A stretch of 64,000 nucleotides of DNA from JAGVSR01 sp963825555 (GCA_963825555.1 CAWGTZ010000002.1:62001-126000); one strand, 5' to 3'. Counted from the stretch's first letter, positions 9,933 through 19,896 are shown. The notes: generated by a model not told the origin, from the sequence alone. Program-made: numbers and translations.

Positions 9933-11093
9933 ATGCATCTCGTTACGTCCACCTCTGATCTCATCCAGGTCTGCAATCGCCTCTCGTCGGCCGAGTTCAT
10001 AACGGTCGATACCGAGTTCATGCGCGAGCAGACCTTCTGGCCCGAACTCTGCCTCGTGCAGGTCGCCTCCGACACTGTCGAGGCGATCATCGATCCGCTG
10101 GCTCCGGGCATCGACCTCAAGGCCTTCTATGCGCTCATGGCGAATGAGCAGGTGACGAAGGTTTTTCACGCCGCCCGCCAAGACATAGAGATCATGTATT
10201 CGGAGGCCGGGCTCATTCCCGCGCCCATCTTTGATACGCAGGTCGCCGCCTCCGTGTGCGGCTACGGGGACAGCGTCAGCTACGTGAACCTCGTCAAGGA
10301 CATCACCGGACACGACATCGACAAGTCCTCGCGCTTCACCGATTGGAGCCGGCGCCCGCTCTCGGAGAAGCAGCTGGTCTACGCGCTCGGCGACGTCACG
10401 CACCTGCGCGATGTCTACCTCCAGCTGCGCTCGAAGCTGGATTCGACCGGACGGACGTCGTGGCTCGACGAGGAGATGGCCTATCTCACGCATCCCGAAA
10501 CGTACGAGACGCGCCCCGAGGATGCCTGGCGGCGCCTGAAGATGCGCACGCGCAACCGCAAGTCCTTCGGCGTCTTGATCGAGCTGGCGGCCTGGCGGGA
10601 GCAGGTCGCCCAGTCTCAGAATGTTCCGCGCAGCCGCGTTCTGCGCGACGAGGCGCTCTACGATATCGCCAATCAGATGCCGACAAACTCCGAACAGCTC
10701 GGCGGGCTTAGAACCCTGAGCGACGGGTTCTCCCGTTCCCAGCGCGCCAGGGAGATCATCGAGGCGGTGAAGCGCGGCCTCGAGCTTGATCCCAAATCGT
10801 TGCCGCCCATGAGCCAAAACCGGCCGGTTTCGGCCGAAGCTGGCGCTACGATCGAACTGTTGAAGGTCCTTCTGAAGGCGGCCGCGGCACGCCATCGCGT
10901 TGCGCCGAGGCTGATCGCGGGCGCAGACGAGCTGGAGCGGATCGCGGCGGAAGACGAACCCGATGTGTTGGCACTGAAGGGCTGGCGCCGGCAGCTTTTC
11001 GGGGAGGACGCCCTGCGCCTGAAGCGCGGGCAGTTGGCCCTGACGCTGGCAGGCGGCGAGGTGATGATCATCCCCGGCGGGCGTGAGGACTAG
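9933..11093 (+). CDS. rnd: Ribonuclease D
   Basis: 3'-5' exoribonuclease of the DEDD superfamily that trims tRNA and other stable RNA precursors. In the 386-residue product the ExoI motif is FITVDTEFMRE (Asp26, Glu28), ExoII is near KVFHAARQDIE and ExoIII is near YALGDVTHLRDVYL. An HRDC helical domain follows (about 210-290, with ALYDIANQMPTNSEQL). It converges on the J-domain gene with a four-base overlap of the two 3' ends. Confidence 0.95.
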   Translation: MHLVTSTSDLIQVCNRLSSAEFITVDTEFMREQTFWPELCLVQVASDTVEAIIDPLAPGIDLKAFYALMANEQVTKVFHAARQDIEIMYSEAGLIPAPIFDTQVAASVCGYGDSVSYVNLVKDITGHDIDKSSRFTDWSRRPLSEKQLVYALGDVTHLRDVYLQLRSKLDSTGRTSWLDEEMAYLTHPETYETRPEDAWRRLKMRTRNRKSFGVLIELAAWREQVAQSQNVPRSRVLRDEALYDIANQMPTNSEQLGGLRTLSDGFSRSQRAREIIEAVKRGLELDPKSLPPMSQNRPVSAEAGATIELLKVLLKAAAARHRVAPRLIAGADELERIAAEDEPDVLALKGWRRQLFGEDALRLKRGQLALTLAGGEVMIIPGGRED

Positions 11094-11986
11094 GACGACT
11101 TCCGGCCGGGATCGTAGCCGTGCGATGTGCGCCAAGTGCGCAGAAAATCCGCTAGGCTGTCGTCGATTTTTTCCGGCAAGACGATGCGGACAGTTACGAG
11201 CTGATCGCCCGTGTTCCCCGCCGTCGCATTGACGATGCCCTTGCCCTTGAGTCGGAACACGCGGCCTGAACTCGTTCCCGGCGGGATCGTGAGCTGCACC
11301 CGTCCGGTCAGCGTCGGGATCTCGACTTTGGCGCCGAGAACGGCCTCATCGATCGTCAGGGGACATTCGCAGGTCAGGTCGTCGCCGCTTCGCTTGAAGA
11401 CCGGATGCGAGCGGACGCGGATCTCAACCAGCGCATCTCCCGGCTGGCCACCGTTGAAGCCCGGCTGGCCCTTGCCCTTGAGACGGAGAACCTGCCCTTC
11501 GACGACGCCGGAGGGCACATTGAGATCGAGTGCGGCCCCGCCGGGCATCGTCACCCTCTTGCGGACGCCCGCCGCCGCCTCGACGAAATCGAGATCGATC
11601 GTATAGCGCGCATCCTGACCCCGCATGGGCCGCACGCGGCCGGCCGATCTGAAGCCTGCAAAAATGTCGCTGAAGGGATCGTCGGAATCGAAACCGGAAT
11701 ACCCTGCCCCCCAGCGCGCACCGCCCCCCGCCCCGGCCCCAGCCCATCCCGTCGGCCGGCGCGGATCGCCCGCCGCATCGATCTCGCCGCGGTCAAAAGC
11801 CTTCTTCTTCTCAGGATCACCCAGGATGTCGAAGGCAACCGTCACCTTCTTGAACCGCTCTTCCGCAGCCTGATCTGGATTGACATCAGGATGCAGCTCC
11901 TTGACGAGCTGCCGGTAGCGGCGGCGGATTTCATCCTCGCTCGCCGTGCGGGAAACGCCGAGTACCTGATAGGGATCATCAGCCAT
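11090..11986 (-). CDS. DnaJ-class (CbpA-like) co-chaperone
   Basis: 298-residue Hsp70 co-chaperone. The N-terminal J domain has the invariant HPD (residues 32-34, in LKELHPDVNPDQ-like context). A Gly/Ala-rich linker (about 75-105) follows, then two beta-sandwich substrate-binding domains (for example GVRKRVTMPGGAALDLNVP and VQLTIPPGTSSG). The four CxxCxGxG zinc repeats of true DnaJ are absent, placing it with CbpA/DjlA-like proteins. Convergent with rnd. It could aid disaggregation or nucleoid functions; the client is unknown. Confidence 0.9.
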   Translation of the reverse strand: MADDPYQVLGVSRTASEDEIRRRYRQLVKELHPDVNPDQAAEERFKKVTVAFDILGDPEKKKAFDRGEIDAAGDPRRPTGWAGAGAGGGARWGAGYSGFDSDDPFSDIFAGFRSAGRVRPMRGQDARYTIDLDFVEAAAGVRKRVTMPGGAALDLNVPSGVVEGQVLRLKGKGQPGFNGGQPGDALVEIRVRSHPVFKRSGDDLTCECPLTIDEAVLGAKVEIPTLTGRVQLTIPPGTSSGRVFRLKGKGIVNATAGNTGDQLVTVRIVLPEKIDDSLADFLRTWRTSHGYDPGRKSS

Positions 11987-12040
11987 TTCGACAGACCACA
12001 GTCGCGCCGTTCACCATATGCAGCATTCCAATTCGCCCCG

Positions 12041-13597
12041 CTACGGCGCCAACCGGATCTCACCCGTGTGGCCCAGAAGAGAAGCCAGCACGTCGAAGCG
12101 CCGTCGCAGTCGCTCGCCATCCAGATCGGCGTGGGCGCGCGGAAGCGTCAGAACCAGCTTGTTCCCATTATAGGTCAGCCGGGTCTCGTCGATCACACCG
12201 GGCATTCCGATTGACAGCATGTGGGCCACGCGAAGCGCACCGCCAACGATCCGCGCACGCTTCAAGAGACGCCGGTCGATCCGGCCGGCAAGCTTCTGCG
12301 GCAGACCATCGTTGCGGTTCCCGTCCGTCCCCGTATGGCGAAAATAGACGGATAGACCCAGGAAAATGCGGCCTGGATGATCGATCCCGGTCATCCCTGC
12401 GTGCGCGATCTTGTCCAGGCTCTGATCGCCACGATAGTCGGGATGCACGCGCCAGGCGATGTCGGAGACGAGACAGGCCGCATGCCTCAAGCGCCGCTCA
12501 TCACGCGTTTCATCCGGCCCGCCGCGCTCGAAGATCTGATCCGTCCAGTCACACAATTCGAGCGCATGGGCGAGCGAGCGCGAACGTTGACGCGCAAACT
12601 CCTCGCAGAAGCTCAAAAGCGGATCCTTGGTGCGCTCGTGCGGCGGCAAAAGGCTATAGAGCAGGCCCTCGCGCACGCCATACACGGAAAAGACCACCGC
12701 CGACGGCTGCAACTGCTTCAGCAGACGCTCCAACACCAGAGCGCCGTAGGGCAGCACTTCCCTCCGGGCGCGCGCCACCTGCTCGATGCCGGCAATCGAA
12801 CTCAATTTCTTGGCCCGCCGCACCGACTCGCAAAACTGAATAGCGTCGCGCGTCGGGATCGAATAGCCCTGCATGATTCGCATGGGGTATTGGGTCTGCT
12901 GCATGTGCAGTTTAGCCAATGCGCGCCATGTCCCCCCGACGGCGTAAAAAGGGCGGTCGCGTCCTCCGGACAGCCAGTCGACGCGCTCCAGCGTCTGATC
13001 AGCGATCTTGAGCGCGTCCTCCATCCGGCTGCCGGTCTGATCGATCAGCCTCAGCCCGCCGAGCGGCAACGTAACGGCATTGTTCAGCACTTCGTCTTTG
13101 ATGTCGATGAGTTCCAGACTGCCGCCGCCCAGATCACCGGCCACGCCATCCGGCTCGAGAAAGCCCATACGGATGCCCTGCGCGGCGAGCTGCGCTTCCT
13201 TCTCACCCGAGAGGATCTCGATGTGCGTCCCACAGACTTCTTCGGCCCGAGCAATGAAATCCGCCCCATCGCGCGCATCCCGCACAGCGGCCGTCGCAAA
13301 AGGCCTCAGGTTCTTCACCTTGAGAATGCGGGTGACGGCATGAAAGCGCCTCAGAGCCTCGATCGCGCGGTCGATGGCCTCCGACCCGAGCTGTCCGGTC
13401 GTTGCCACGGTCCGGCCGAGGCCGCACAGAACCTTTTCGTTGAAGATCGGGGTTGGCGATCGAACAGCACCTTCGTAGACGACGAGGCGCACCGAGTTGG
13501 ACCCGATGTCGATGACGCCGATCGGCTCCAGCTCGCGCGGGCGGCCACCAGCTCCCAGGATCTGCATCAGGCTCGTCACGTCGGATCCCTGCTTCAA
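12041..13597 (-). CDS. ppx: Exopolyphosphatase / GppA-type phosphatase
   Basis: 518-residue member of the sugar kinase/Hsc70/actin fold. It releases phosphate from polyphosphate and possibly converts pppGpp to ppGpp. The N-terminal motif GVIDIGSNSVRLVVYEG and the phosphate-binding block AGDLGGGSLELIDI are clear; a C-terminal HD-like helical domain (about 320-500) contains the HAACLVSDIAWRVHPDYR stretch. The start overlaps the ppk stop by four bases (ATGA), so synthesis and degradation of polyphosphate are translationally coupled. Confidence 0.94.
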   Translation of the reverse strand: MKQGSDVTSLMQILGAGGRPRELEPIGVIDIGSNSVRLVVYEGAVRSPTPIFNEKVLCGLGRTVATTGQLGSEAIDRAIEALRRFHAVTRILKVKNLRPFATAAVRDARDGADFIARAEEVCGTHIEILSGEKEAQLAAQGIRMGFLEPDGVAGDLGGGSLELIDIKDEVLNNAVTLPLGGLRLIDQTGSRMEDALKIADQTLERVDWLSGGRDRPFYAVGGTWRALAKLHMQQTQYPMRIMQGYSIPTRDAIQFCESVRRAKKLSSIAGIEQVARARREVLPYGALVLERLLKQLQPSAVVFSVYGVREGLLYSLLPPHERTKDPLLSFCEEFARQRSRSLAHALELCDWTDQIFERGGPDETRDERRLRHAACLVSDIAWRVHPDYRGDQSLDKIAHAGMTGIDHPGRIFLGLSVYFRHTGTDGNRNDGLPQKLAGRIDRRLLKRARIVGGALRVAHMLSIGMPGVIDETRLTYNGNKLVLTLPRAHADLDGERLRRRFDVLASLLGHTGEIRLAP

Positions 13598-15798
13598 TCC
13601 GCACTCCTCACCCGAAACTTGGGCGGCGGACTCGTCTTGAGAGCTTGTCCACGCCCAGAAAGACTGGGGTTGGTCATGAAGTACTTGTGCGCATTGAACG
13701 CAGCCTCGCCGGGGGCCTGCCGGATTCGCTCCGATGACCCATCAGGAAGGATGCGCCAGCTCTGCTGGTTGTCCATCAGGTTCGCAACCATAATCTGATT
13801 CAGCACCTGCTCGTGAACCGTCGGATTGAGCAACGGCAGCATGGCCTCCACCCGCCGGTCCAGGTTGCGCGGCATCATGTCGGCGGAACTGATGTAGACG
13901 GCGGCTTTCGGCGAGGGAAGCGGCTCTCCTTGCCCGAAACAATAGATTCGCGCGTGCTCCAGGAAGCGCCCGATGATGCTTTTGACCCGGATGTTATCCG
14001 AGAAGCCCGGAATGCCGGGCCGCAGGCAACACACGCCACGGCAGATGATGTCGATCTCGACGCCGGCCGCACTCGCCTCGTAGAGCGCATCGATGATCTG
14101 CGCATCGACGAGTGCATTCATCTTCATCCAGATGGCTGCGGGACGGCCGGCTTTGGCGTACCCGATCTCGTCGCGGATGTGCGTTAGGATCCGCTGCCGG
14201 ATGCCAAGCGGGCTCGCCGACATCACCTCCAGTTCGCCGGGATTGCCGTAACCGGTGACGAAGTTCAGGATCCGCGTCACATCGCGCGCGACAGCGGGAC
14301 TGCGCGTGAAGATCGAGAGGTCGGTATAGATCTTCGCGGTCTGCGGATGATAGTTGCCCGTGCCGATATGGCAGTAGGTGGCAAGCTCCGAGCCCTCGCG
14401 TCGCACCACGACACCGAGCTTCGCGTGCGTCTTGAGTTCGATGAAACCATAAACGACATGCACGCCCGCGTTTTCCAGATCGCGGGCCCAGCGGATGTTG
14501 GCGGCCTCGTCGAAACGCGCCTTCAGCTCCACAACGGCCGTCACCGACTTTCCTGCTTCAACCGCTTCCTTGAGCGCGTTGACGATGGGGCTATCGCGCG
14601 ACGTGCGATAGAGCGTCCACTTGATGGCCATCACGTTTGGGTCGTTCACTGCTTGACGCAGGAACTGCACCACCACATCGAAGCTCTCGTAGGGGTGATG
14701 GACGACGATGTCCTTCTTGCTGATCGCGGCGAAGCAATCGCCATTGTATTCTCGGATACGCTCGGGAAAGCGGATATTGAATGGCTTGAAGAGCAGGTCC
14801 GGCCGATCGGAGACGATGAGCTGGCTGGTATCGGACAATCCCAGCACGCCCTCCTTCACGAAGATCGCTTCCTCGCCGACTTCCAATTCCTCCGCCACGA
14901 GCCGGCGCAGCTTCTCAGGCATGCGGTTCTCGAGTTCCAGGCGGATCACATGGCCGCGGCGGCGGCGCTTCAATAGCGTCTCATAGGAACGGACAAGATC
15001 CTCGGCCTCTTCCTGCATTTCGATATCGCTGTCACGCAGCACCCGGAAGGCACCCTTGGACTGGATCTCGAAGCCCATGAAGAGCTTGTCGAGAAACATG
15101 CCGATAAGCAGCTCCATCTGAATGAAGCGCAGTTCGTTCTCAGAGCTTTCCTCAGCCCGCAGCCTGATGAACCGCTCCAACTGCCCCGGGATCGGAATAA
15201 GCCCGCTCATCGTTCTGCCGTCGGCCTGGTTTTGCATGATGACGGCGATCGTGAGCCCCTTGTTCAAAATGAACGGGAAGGGATGGGCAGGATCGACGGC
15301 GATTGGCGTCAGGATGGGAAAGATGTGCGTGAGGAAGAGGTTTTCGAGCCAGCGCCGTTCGCTGTCGGTCAAATTCTCAGGCTCGACGATCTGCAGACCG
15401 GCGTGGTCCAGCTCGTCTCGGATCGTGCGCCAGATGGCCTGCTTTTCGGCAACGATCGTCGCCACGAACTTGTTGATGGCGGCGAGCTGCTCGCTCGGCG
15501 TCAAGCCATCCTGGGTGGGCGTGGTCACTCCGGCGGCGATCTGGCCATAAATGCCTGCCGCGCGAACCATGTAGAATTCATCGAGGTTCGAAGCCGATAT
15601 CGAGAGGAACCGCAGACGCTCCAGGAGCGGGTGGCTCTCGTTCTTGGCCTCTTCCAGAACGCGGCGATTGAACTGCAGCCACGAAAGCTCACGGTTATAA
15701 AAGCGCTTCGGTCCGACCGGCTTCTCGATCACGGGCTTTTCCACCTCTTCGCCCGTCGCCGGGCTCTTGCTTGTCTTCTTGTCCTTTACTGGCGGCAT
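13594..15798 (-). CDS. ppk1: Polyphosphate kinase 1
   Basis: Reversible enzyme that polymerises the gamma phosphate of ATP into polyphosphate at the membrane. The 734-residue protein has the PPK1 N-terminal domain (RFYNRELSWLQFNRRVLEEA), the head domain and two phospholipase-D-like domains. The autophosphorylated histidine is in ELKTHAKLGVVVRREG, followed by the diagnostic CHIGTGNYHPQTAKIYTDL. It is first in the ppk1-ppx pair and lies downstream of hdaA on the same strand. The length is ordinary for the family. Confidence 0.97.
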   Translation of the reverse strand: MPPVKDKKTSKSPATGEEVEKPVIEKPVGPKRFYNRELSWLQFNRRVLEEAKNESHPLLERLRFLSISASNLDEFYMVRAAGIYGQIAAGVTTPTQDGLTPSEQLAAINKFVATIVAEKQAIWRTIRDELDHAGLQIVEPENLTDSERRWLENLFLTHIFPILTPIAVDPAHPFPFILNKGLTIAVIMQNQADGRTMSGLIPIPGQLERFIRLRAEESSENELRFIQMELLIGMFLDKLFMGFEIQSKGAFRVLRDSDIEMQEEAEDLVRSYETLLKRRRRGHVIRLELENRMPEKLRRLVAEELEVGEEAIFVKEGVLGLSDTSQLIVSDRPDLLFKPFNIRFPERIREYNGDCFAAISKKDIVVHHPYESFDVVVQFLRQAVNDPNVMAIKWTLYRTSRDSPIVNALKEAVEAGKSVTAVVELKARFDEAANIRWARDLENAGVHVVYGFIELKTHAKLGVVVRREGSELATYCHIGTGNYHPQTAKIYTDLSIFTRSPAVARDVTRILNFVTGYGNPGELEVMSASPLGIRQRILTHIRDEIGYAKAGRPAAIWMKMNALVDAQIIDALYEASAAGVEIDIICRGVCCLRPGIPGFSDNIRVKSIIGRFLEHARIYCFGQGEPLPSPKAAVYISSADMMPRNLDRRVEAMLPLLNPTVHEQVLNQIMVANLMDNQQSWRILPDGSSERIRQAPGEAAFNAHKYFMTNPSLSGRGQALKTSPPPKFRVRSAD

Positions 15799-15865
15799 GG
15801 ACCTTCACCTCGTTCGATTTGCCCAAACCGACTTAGCCCTGCTGTCTGCGACGATTGCATGACAG

Positions 15866-16585
15866 TCATTTCTTTCCAATCTCAGTCGCGCTCTCATCGG
15901 CCAGCGCCGCCAGGGCCTCGGCCGCCAGCCCCCGGGTCACCCGCCTCTGGCGCGACAGAGCGAGCTGATCGCATTCCTTCACCAGTCTCTGCGCGGCCTC
16001 GAAAGATCGCTCCATGTGCAGGGCGAGATGGTTGACGACGTGGGGTTCCACGGTCAACTGCCGGTCGGAGAAGAGCTTCACCAGTACGGCCTTGAGAATG
16101 GCATCGTCAGGCGTCTCGATATGCACGAGCGGCAAGGCGCGCAAGCGCGAGCGTAGATCCGGCAGATCAATCGCCATCTCACCTGGCGGTATGGCCGAGG
16201 TGGCCAGCAGGGCATAGCCTTTCTCACGAACGAGATTGAGGAGATGAAAAAGGACCCTCTCGTTGCCAATCCCGCGGTCGAGATCCTCGATCGCAAGCGC
16301 CGTATGCTGTTCCAGGCTCGCGACGGCCTCATCCGACAGCTGCGTAGCCTGCAGACTTTCCGCGCCGGATTTCAGGCGCCAGACATTCGTCAGATGGCTT
16401 TTTCCCGAACCCGGAGGCCCGACCACGATGGCAGCCCGAGCGGTCCATTGCGGCCAGCCATCCACGAGCGCTACGGCCGCCTCGTTGCTTGCGCTGACAA
16501 GGAAATCCTCCAGCGCGAGAGCCGGCCGGTGCGGAAGATCGAGTACCAACTGTTCCGGGTTCACCTTCGGATCGGTTGCGCTCAT
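15866..16585 (-). CDS. hdaA: DnaA-related regulatory protein (HdaA)
   Basis: 239-residue AAA+ protein resembling the ATPase core of DnaA but lacking its DNA-binding domain, as in the Hda/HdaA family that promotes DnaA-ATP hydrolysis after initiation. The start MSATDPKVNPEQLVLDLPHRP contains the QLxLxLP clamp-binding motif. The Walker A loop GPPGSGKS is at residues 56-63, Walker B is AIEDLD and the sensor 1 region is LLATSAIPPGEM. Its position next to the pgsA-like and ppk1 genes is typical for Hyphomicrobiales. Confidence 0.9.
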   Translation of the reverse strand: MSATDPKVNPEQLVLDLPHRPALALEDFLVSASNEAAVALVDGWPQWTARAAIVVGPPGSGKSHLTNVWRLKSGAESLQATQLSDEAVASLEQHTALAIEDLDRGIGNERVLFHLLNLVREKGYALLATSAIPPGEMAIDLPDLRSRLRALPLVHIETPDDAILKAVLVKLFSDRQLTVEPHVVNHLALHMERSFEAAQRLVKECDQLALSRQRRVTRGLAAEALAALADESATEIGKK

Positions 16586-16618
16586 GCCTGCCGTTCCACT
16601 GTAATCGAACCGGACACG

Positions 16619-17179
16619 CTAGGCCCCCTTGCCGGGGTCGGGACTGTCGGCCGCCGACATGTGCCGCAGCCACATATCGAGATAGGCTGCGAGCGAAGCG
16701 AACGTCAACGCGCCTGTCAGACCAACGAGCACAAACCTCAAATTCTCCCAGCCCAGCGCGAAGGCTTGATCGGCCAGCACCACTCCCACCAGCAGAACCA
16801 GGGCAGCCGTGTTGGCTTTGCTCACGAGAATTGGCTTCATGGCGAACGGACGGTCCATCAGCCAGGCCAGCACCACGCCTGCGACGATGAGGATATCGCG
16901 CGAGACGACGGCGATAACCAGCCACGAGGGAAGCGCCCCCGAGACGCCCAGCGCGATGAACACGCTGACGATCAGCAATTTGTCCGCGATCGGATCGAGG
17001 TAGGACCCCAATTCCGTCTGCCAATCAAACCTCTTGGCCAGATAGCCGTCGATCGCGTCCGAAATGCCCGCAACCAGGAAGGCGTAAAAGGCCAGCTGAG
17101 ATTGCCCCGTCACCAGCAGCCAGAAAATGACCGGAACAAGAATAACGCGGCCGGTCGTGATGATATTGGGAAGGCTCAC
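16619..17179 (-). CDS. CDP-alcohol phosphatidyltransferase family membrane protein
   Basis: Membrane enzyme that transfers a phosphatidyl group from CDP-diacylglycerol to an alcohol, plausibly glycerol-3-phosphate (PgsA) or a cardiolipin-synthase-like acceptor. The core motif is DAIDGYLAKRFDWQTELGSYLDPIADK, which follows D-x2-DG-x2-A-(K/R)...G-x3-D-x3-D except that Lys replaces the first usual Arg. About five hydrophobic segments are visible. I prefer the GTG at 17179 (186 residues, VSLPNIITTGRVILVP) because family members begin this way; an ATG at 17296 would add 39 atypical residues. The exact substrate cannot be read from sequence. Confidence 0.82.
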   Translation of the reverse strand: MSLPNIITTGRVILVPVIFWLLVTGQSQLAFYAFLVAGISDAIDGYLAKRFDWQTELGSYLDPIADKLLIVSVFIALGVSGALPSWLVIAVVSRDILIVAGVVLAWLMDRPFAMKPILVSKANTAALVLLVGVVLADQAFALGWENLRFVLVGLTGALTFASLAAYLDMWLRHMSAADSPDPGKGA

Positions 17180-17365
17180 GATAACATCTTCGAATTGAGG
17201 GCAAAAACCAGCCCGGCGGCTCGGAAACAACCAGGGCTTCATGGGAGTAGCCCTGCCTTTAGCCGAACCGAGCGGTATCGTCGAGACGAGTGCCACGCAG
17301 GGCGCGATCCGGCAAGAGGAAGCGGGGCGAAAACACCTACCATTGGCCGGATTGTCCCCGAAAGG

Positions 17366-18550
17366 TCAGCGGCGTTGCGACCGCATGACCAGAACGCCCC
17401 CCGCATTCTGCAGGGAGATCCCGTAACCGGCGAGCGCCTGGGCAAGGGCCGGCCCCCCACCCGGATACTTCACGCTGATGGTCGCCCGGCCGGCCGACAC
17501 CGAGCCGATCCGGATATCGTCGATCCCCGGGGCCTCGAGAAGCACACGGCGCATTTCGTCCCATTCGCCCTTTTCAGCGAATTCCGCCTCGAAGGCGACG
17601 TCCTGGCCGCCGCCAAAGCCGCCCGCGCCGCCATAGGCGGCACCACCATACCCGCCGTCTCCAAAGCCGCCCGGCCCATAAGCTGCCGCGCCAGGCACGC
17701 CCCTTTCATTCACGGCCTTCCAGCGACCCTCCAGAATGCCCTGCGAGACGACCGCGGCGAGTTCCAGCGTGTAGGCGACATCGCCGTCGTTAAGGCGATA
17801 GCTTCTCTTCAGCGAGAACGGGCCGACGGCATCCTGCCCGGCGAGCAGAACGTGAACGCGCTGCCCCGCCGTGTCCACTTCAGCGATTGCCACCAACACC
17901 TGATCCGTACCGTAGGCGGCCGCGAGCGCCGTGACCGACGCGGTCGGATCGCCTTCCAGCCCCTGCAGCACATCGGCGCCGATCTCGGGTTTCAAAGCTT
18001 CAATACGAACAGGCGTAACCGTGTTGGTCAGATCCAGCGACGGCCACACACTGGCCCACGTTCCACTGGCCGGCCCCACCTCGCCAGAACTTTTCGCGTC
18101 CCGGACCAGCGGCACGAGCAGGGTCTGCGGCGCCTGTGTGTCCACATACGGGATGCCTTGCCGCGTCAGCAGATCGCGGACCTGGGCGGCCTGAAATGAG
18201 AAGTCGAGGCTCGCGATGTAGCGGGTCGCCGAATTGCGTTCCGAGCGCACGGCCACGCCGTCGATGAGTGACGCGGCATCGACCTCACCCAGCCGCTCGA
18301 GACTTCTGTAGGCCGTCACCGGCACGATACGTTTCAGGAGTGAGCGGAATGCCGCCTTCTGGCCGTCGGCGATGGCGGTTTCCTTCGCTGCGACCGCATT
18401 CTTGGCGCGCGCCTCGACAGGATAGTTGGCAATCGTATAGGCCCGGTCCCCTGCCGGGGCCGCCGCGACAGACGCGGCCGCCCCGGCAAGACCGGCGAGC
18501 ACGACCCCGGTCAGGACCGCGGTCGGCGCATGGAAACCTGTCGATCGCAT
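17366..18550 (-). CDS. DUF2066 family secreted protein
   Basis: 394 residues with an N-terminal signal peptide or signal anchor (about 10-30), then the DUF2066 core beginning YTIANYPVEARAKNAVAAKETAIADGQ and containing ALLKRI-like helix text. The gene sits between the pgsA-like gene and divergent purM, a neighbourhood shared across alphaproteobacteria. Unusual is a glycine/tyrosine-rich insert at about residues 285-320 (repeats of GGYGG, GGAGGFGGG) interrupting the second half. The function of DUF2066 is unknown. Confidence 0.85.
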   Translation of the reverse strand: MRSTGFHAPTAVLTGVVLAGLAGAAASVAAAPAGDRAYTIANYPVEARAKNAVAAKETAIADGQKAAFRSLLKRIVPVTAYRSLERLGEVDAASLIDGVAVRSERNSATRYIASLDFSFQAAQVRDLLTRQGIPYVDTQAPQTLLVPLVRDAKSSGEVGPASGTWASVWPSLDLTNTVTPVRIEALKPEIGADVLQGLEGDPTASVTALAAAYGTDQVLVAIAEVDTAGQRVHVLLAGQDAVGPFSLKRSYRLNDGDVAYTLELAAVVSQGILEGRWKAVNERGVPGAAAYGPGGFGDGGYGGAAYGGAGGFGGGQDVAFEAEFAEKGEWDEMRRVLLEAPGIDDIRIGSVSAGRATISVKYPGGGPALAQALAGYGISLQNAGGVLVMRSQRR

Positions 18551-18771
18551 CCCTTATGACCTTCCGGAACGTGTGGATTTCACCGGGACGCGGCCCCGGA
18601 CCGTCCCGGCGAGTTGCCGCCGGGCCCCCAAGCTGATAGAGCGCCCCATGTTCTGGCGAGCAATCGGGCGAAAATCGGGACGCACGTGGCGTTCAATACC
18701 GTCCCGCTCCACGGAGCGTCACAGATAATTGCCCGCGGCAGAGCCCGGGCCCGACAGAATACCGGGGTTGC

Positions 18772-19896
18772 ATGGTCCAGTCCAACGACGACAAATCCGG
18801 ACCCATCACGTATCGCGATTCCGGGGTCGATATCGATGCCGGCAATGCGCTCGTCCATGCCATTAAACCTCTGGTGAAGGCGACACGGCGCGCGGGCGCG
18901 GACGCCGACCTCGGCGGCTTCGGGGGACTATTCGACCTCAAGGCGGCGGGTTTCCGCGATCCGATCCTGGTCGCCGCCAATGACGGCGTGGGCACCAAGC
19001 TCAAAATCGCCATCGACAGCGGACGGCATACGACCATCGGCATCGACCTTGTGGCCATGTGCGTCAACGACCTCGTCGTGCAGGGGGCAGAGCCGCTTTT
19101 CTTCCTCGACTATTACGCGACGGGCCATCTCGACGTTGCGGTCGCCCGCGACGTGGTGGCCGGCATAGCGGAAGGCTGCCGGCTTGCGGGCTGCGCCCTC
19201 ATCGGCGGCGAGACTGCCGAAATGCCCGGCATGTATCACAAGGGCGACTATGATCTGGCCGGCTTCGCTGTCGGCGCAGTGGAGCGGGGAGAGATACTGC
19301 CCCGTACCGACATGACGGTGGGCGACGTGCTGATCGGGCTCCCGTCCTCAGGCGTGCATTCGAACGGGTACAGTCTCGTGCGCCGGCTTGCGGCGAGTGA
19401 AAACATTGGCTGGAACGATCCCTCCCCATGGGCCGCGGAGACGACGTTCGGCGAGGCTTTGCTGACGCCCACGCGGATTTACGTGAAGTCCGTCCTCGCG
19501 GCCATCGAAGCCACGGGCGGCGCCTCCGACGGCGCCGTCAAGGGCCTCTCCCACATCACCGGTGGCGGACTTTCGGAGAACCTGCCACGCGTCCTGCCCG
19601 ATACGGTCGCAGCCGCCATCGATCTGACCGCGATTGCCGTCCCGCCTGTCTTCGGATGGCTCGCGAAGGCCGGCCGTCTCAGCGACGGAGAGATGCTCCG
19701 CACGTTCAACTGCGGCATCGGCATGATCGTGATCGCAGACAGGGCCCGCGCAGGCGAGGTGGTCCAGTCTCTGACCGAAGCGGGCGAAGCGCCCGTCGTT
19801 CTCGGCGAAATCGTCACGCCCTCCGGCGAACGCTCCGATGCCAAAGGCAAAGGGGAAGCCTGGGCCGTGAACTACGAAGGCCGGCTCAAGTACTGA
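18772..19896 (+). CDS. purM: Phosphoribosylformylglycinamidine cyclo-ligase
   Basis: Fifth step of purine synthesis: ATP-dependent closure of the imidazole ring to give AIR. The 374-residue protein starts MVQSNDDKSGPITYRDSGVDIDAGN, with family blocks VAANDGVGTKLKIA, CVNDLVVQGAEPLFFLDYYATG, GGETAEMPGMY and GLPSSGVHSNGYSLVRR. It is divergent from the DUF2066 gene. In many relatives purN follows purM directly; here a convergent pepF lies only 51 bases beyond the stop, so purN must be elsewhere. Confidence 0.97.
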   Translation: MVQSNDDKSGPITYRDSGVDIDAGNALVHAIKPLVKATRRAGADADLGGFGGLFDLKAAGFRDPILVAANDGVGTKLKIAIDSGRHTTIGIDLVAMCVNDLVVQGAEPLFFLDYYATGHLDVAVARDVVAGIAEGCRLAGCALIGGETAEMPGMYHKGDYDLAGFAVGAVERGEILPRTDMTVGDVLIGLPSSGVHSNGYSLVRRLAASENIGWNDPSPWAAETTFGEALLTPTRIYVKSVLAAIEATGGASDGAVKGLSHITGGGLSENLPRVLPDTVAAAIDLTAIAVPPVFGWLAKAGRLSDGEMLRTFNCGIGMIVIADRARAGEVVQSLTEAGEAPVVLGEIVTPSGERSDAKGKGEAWAVNYEGRLKY

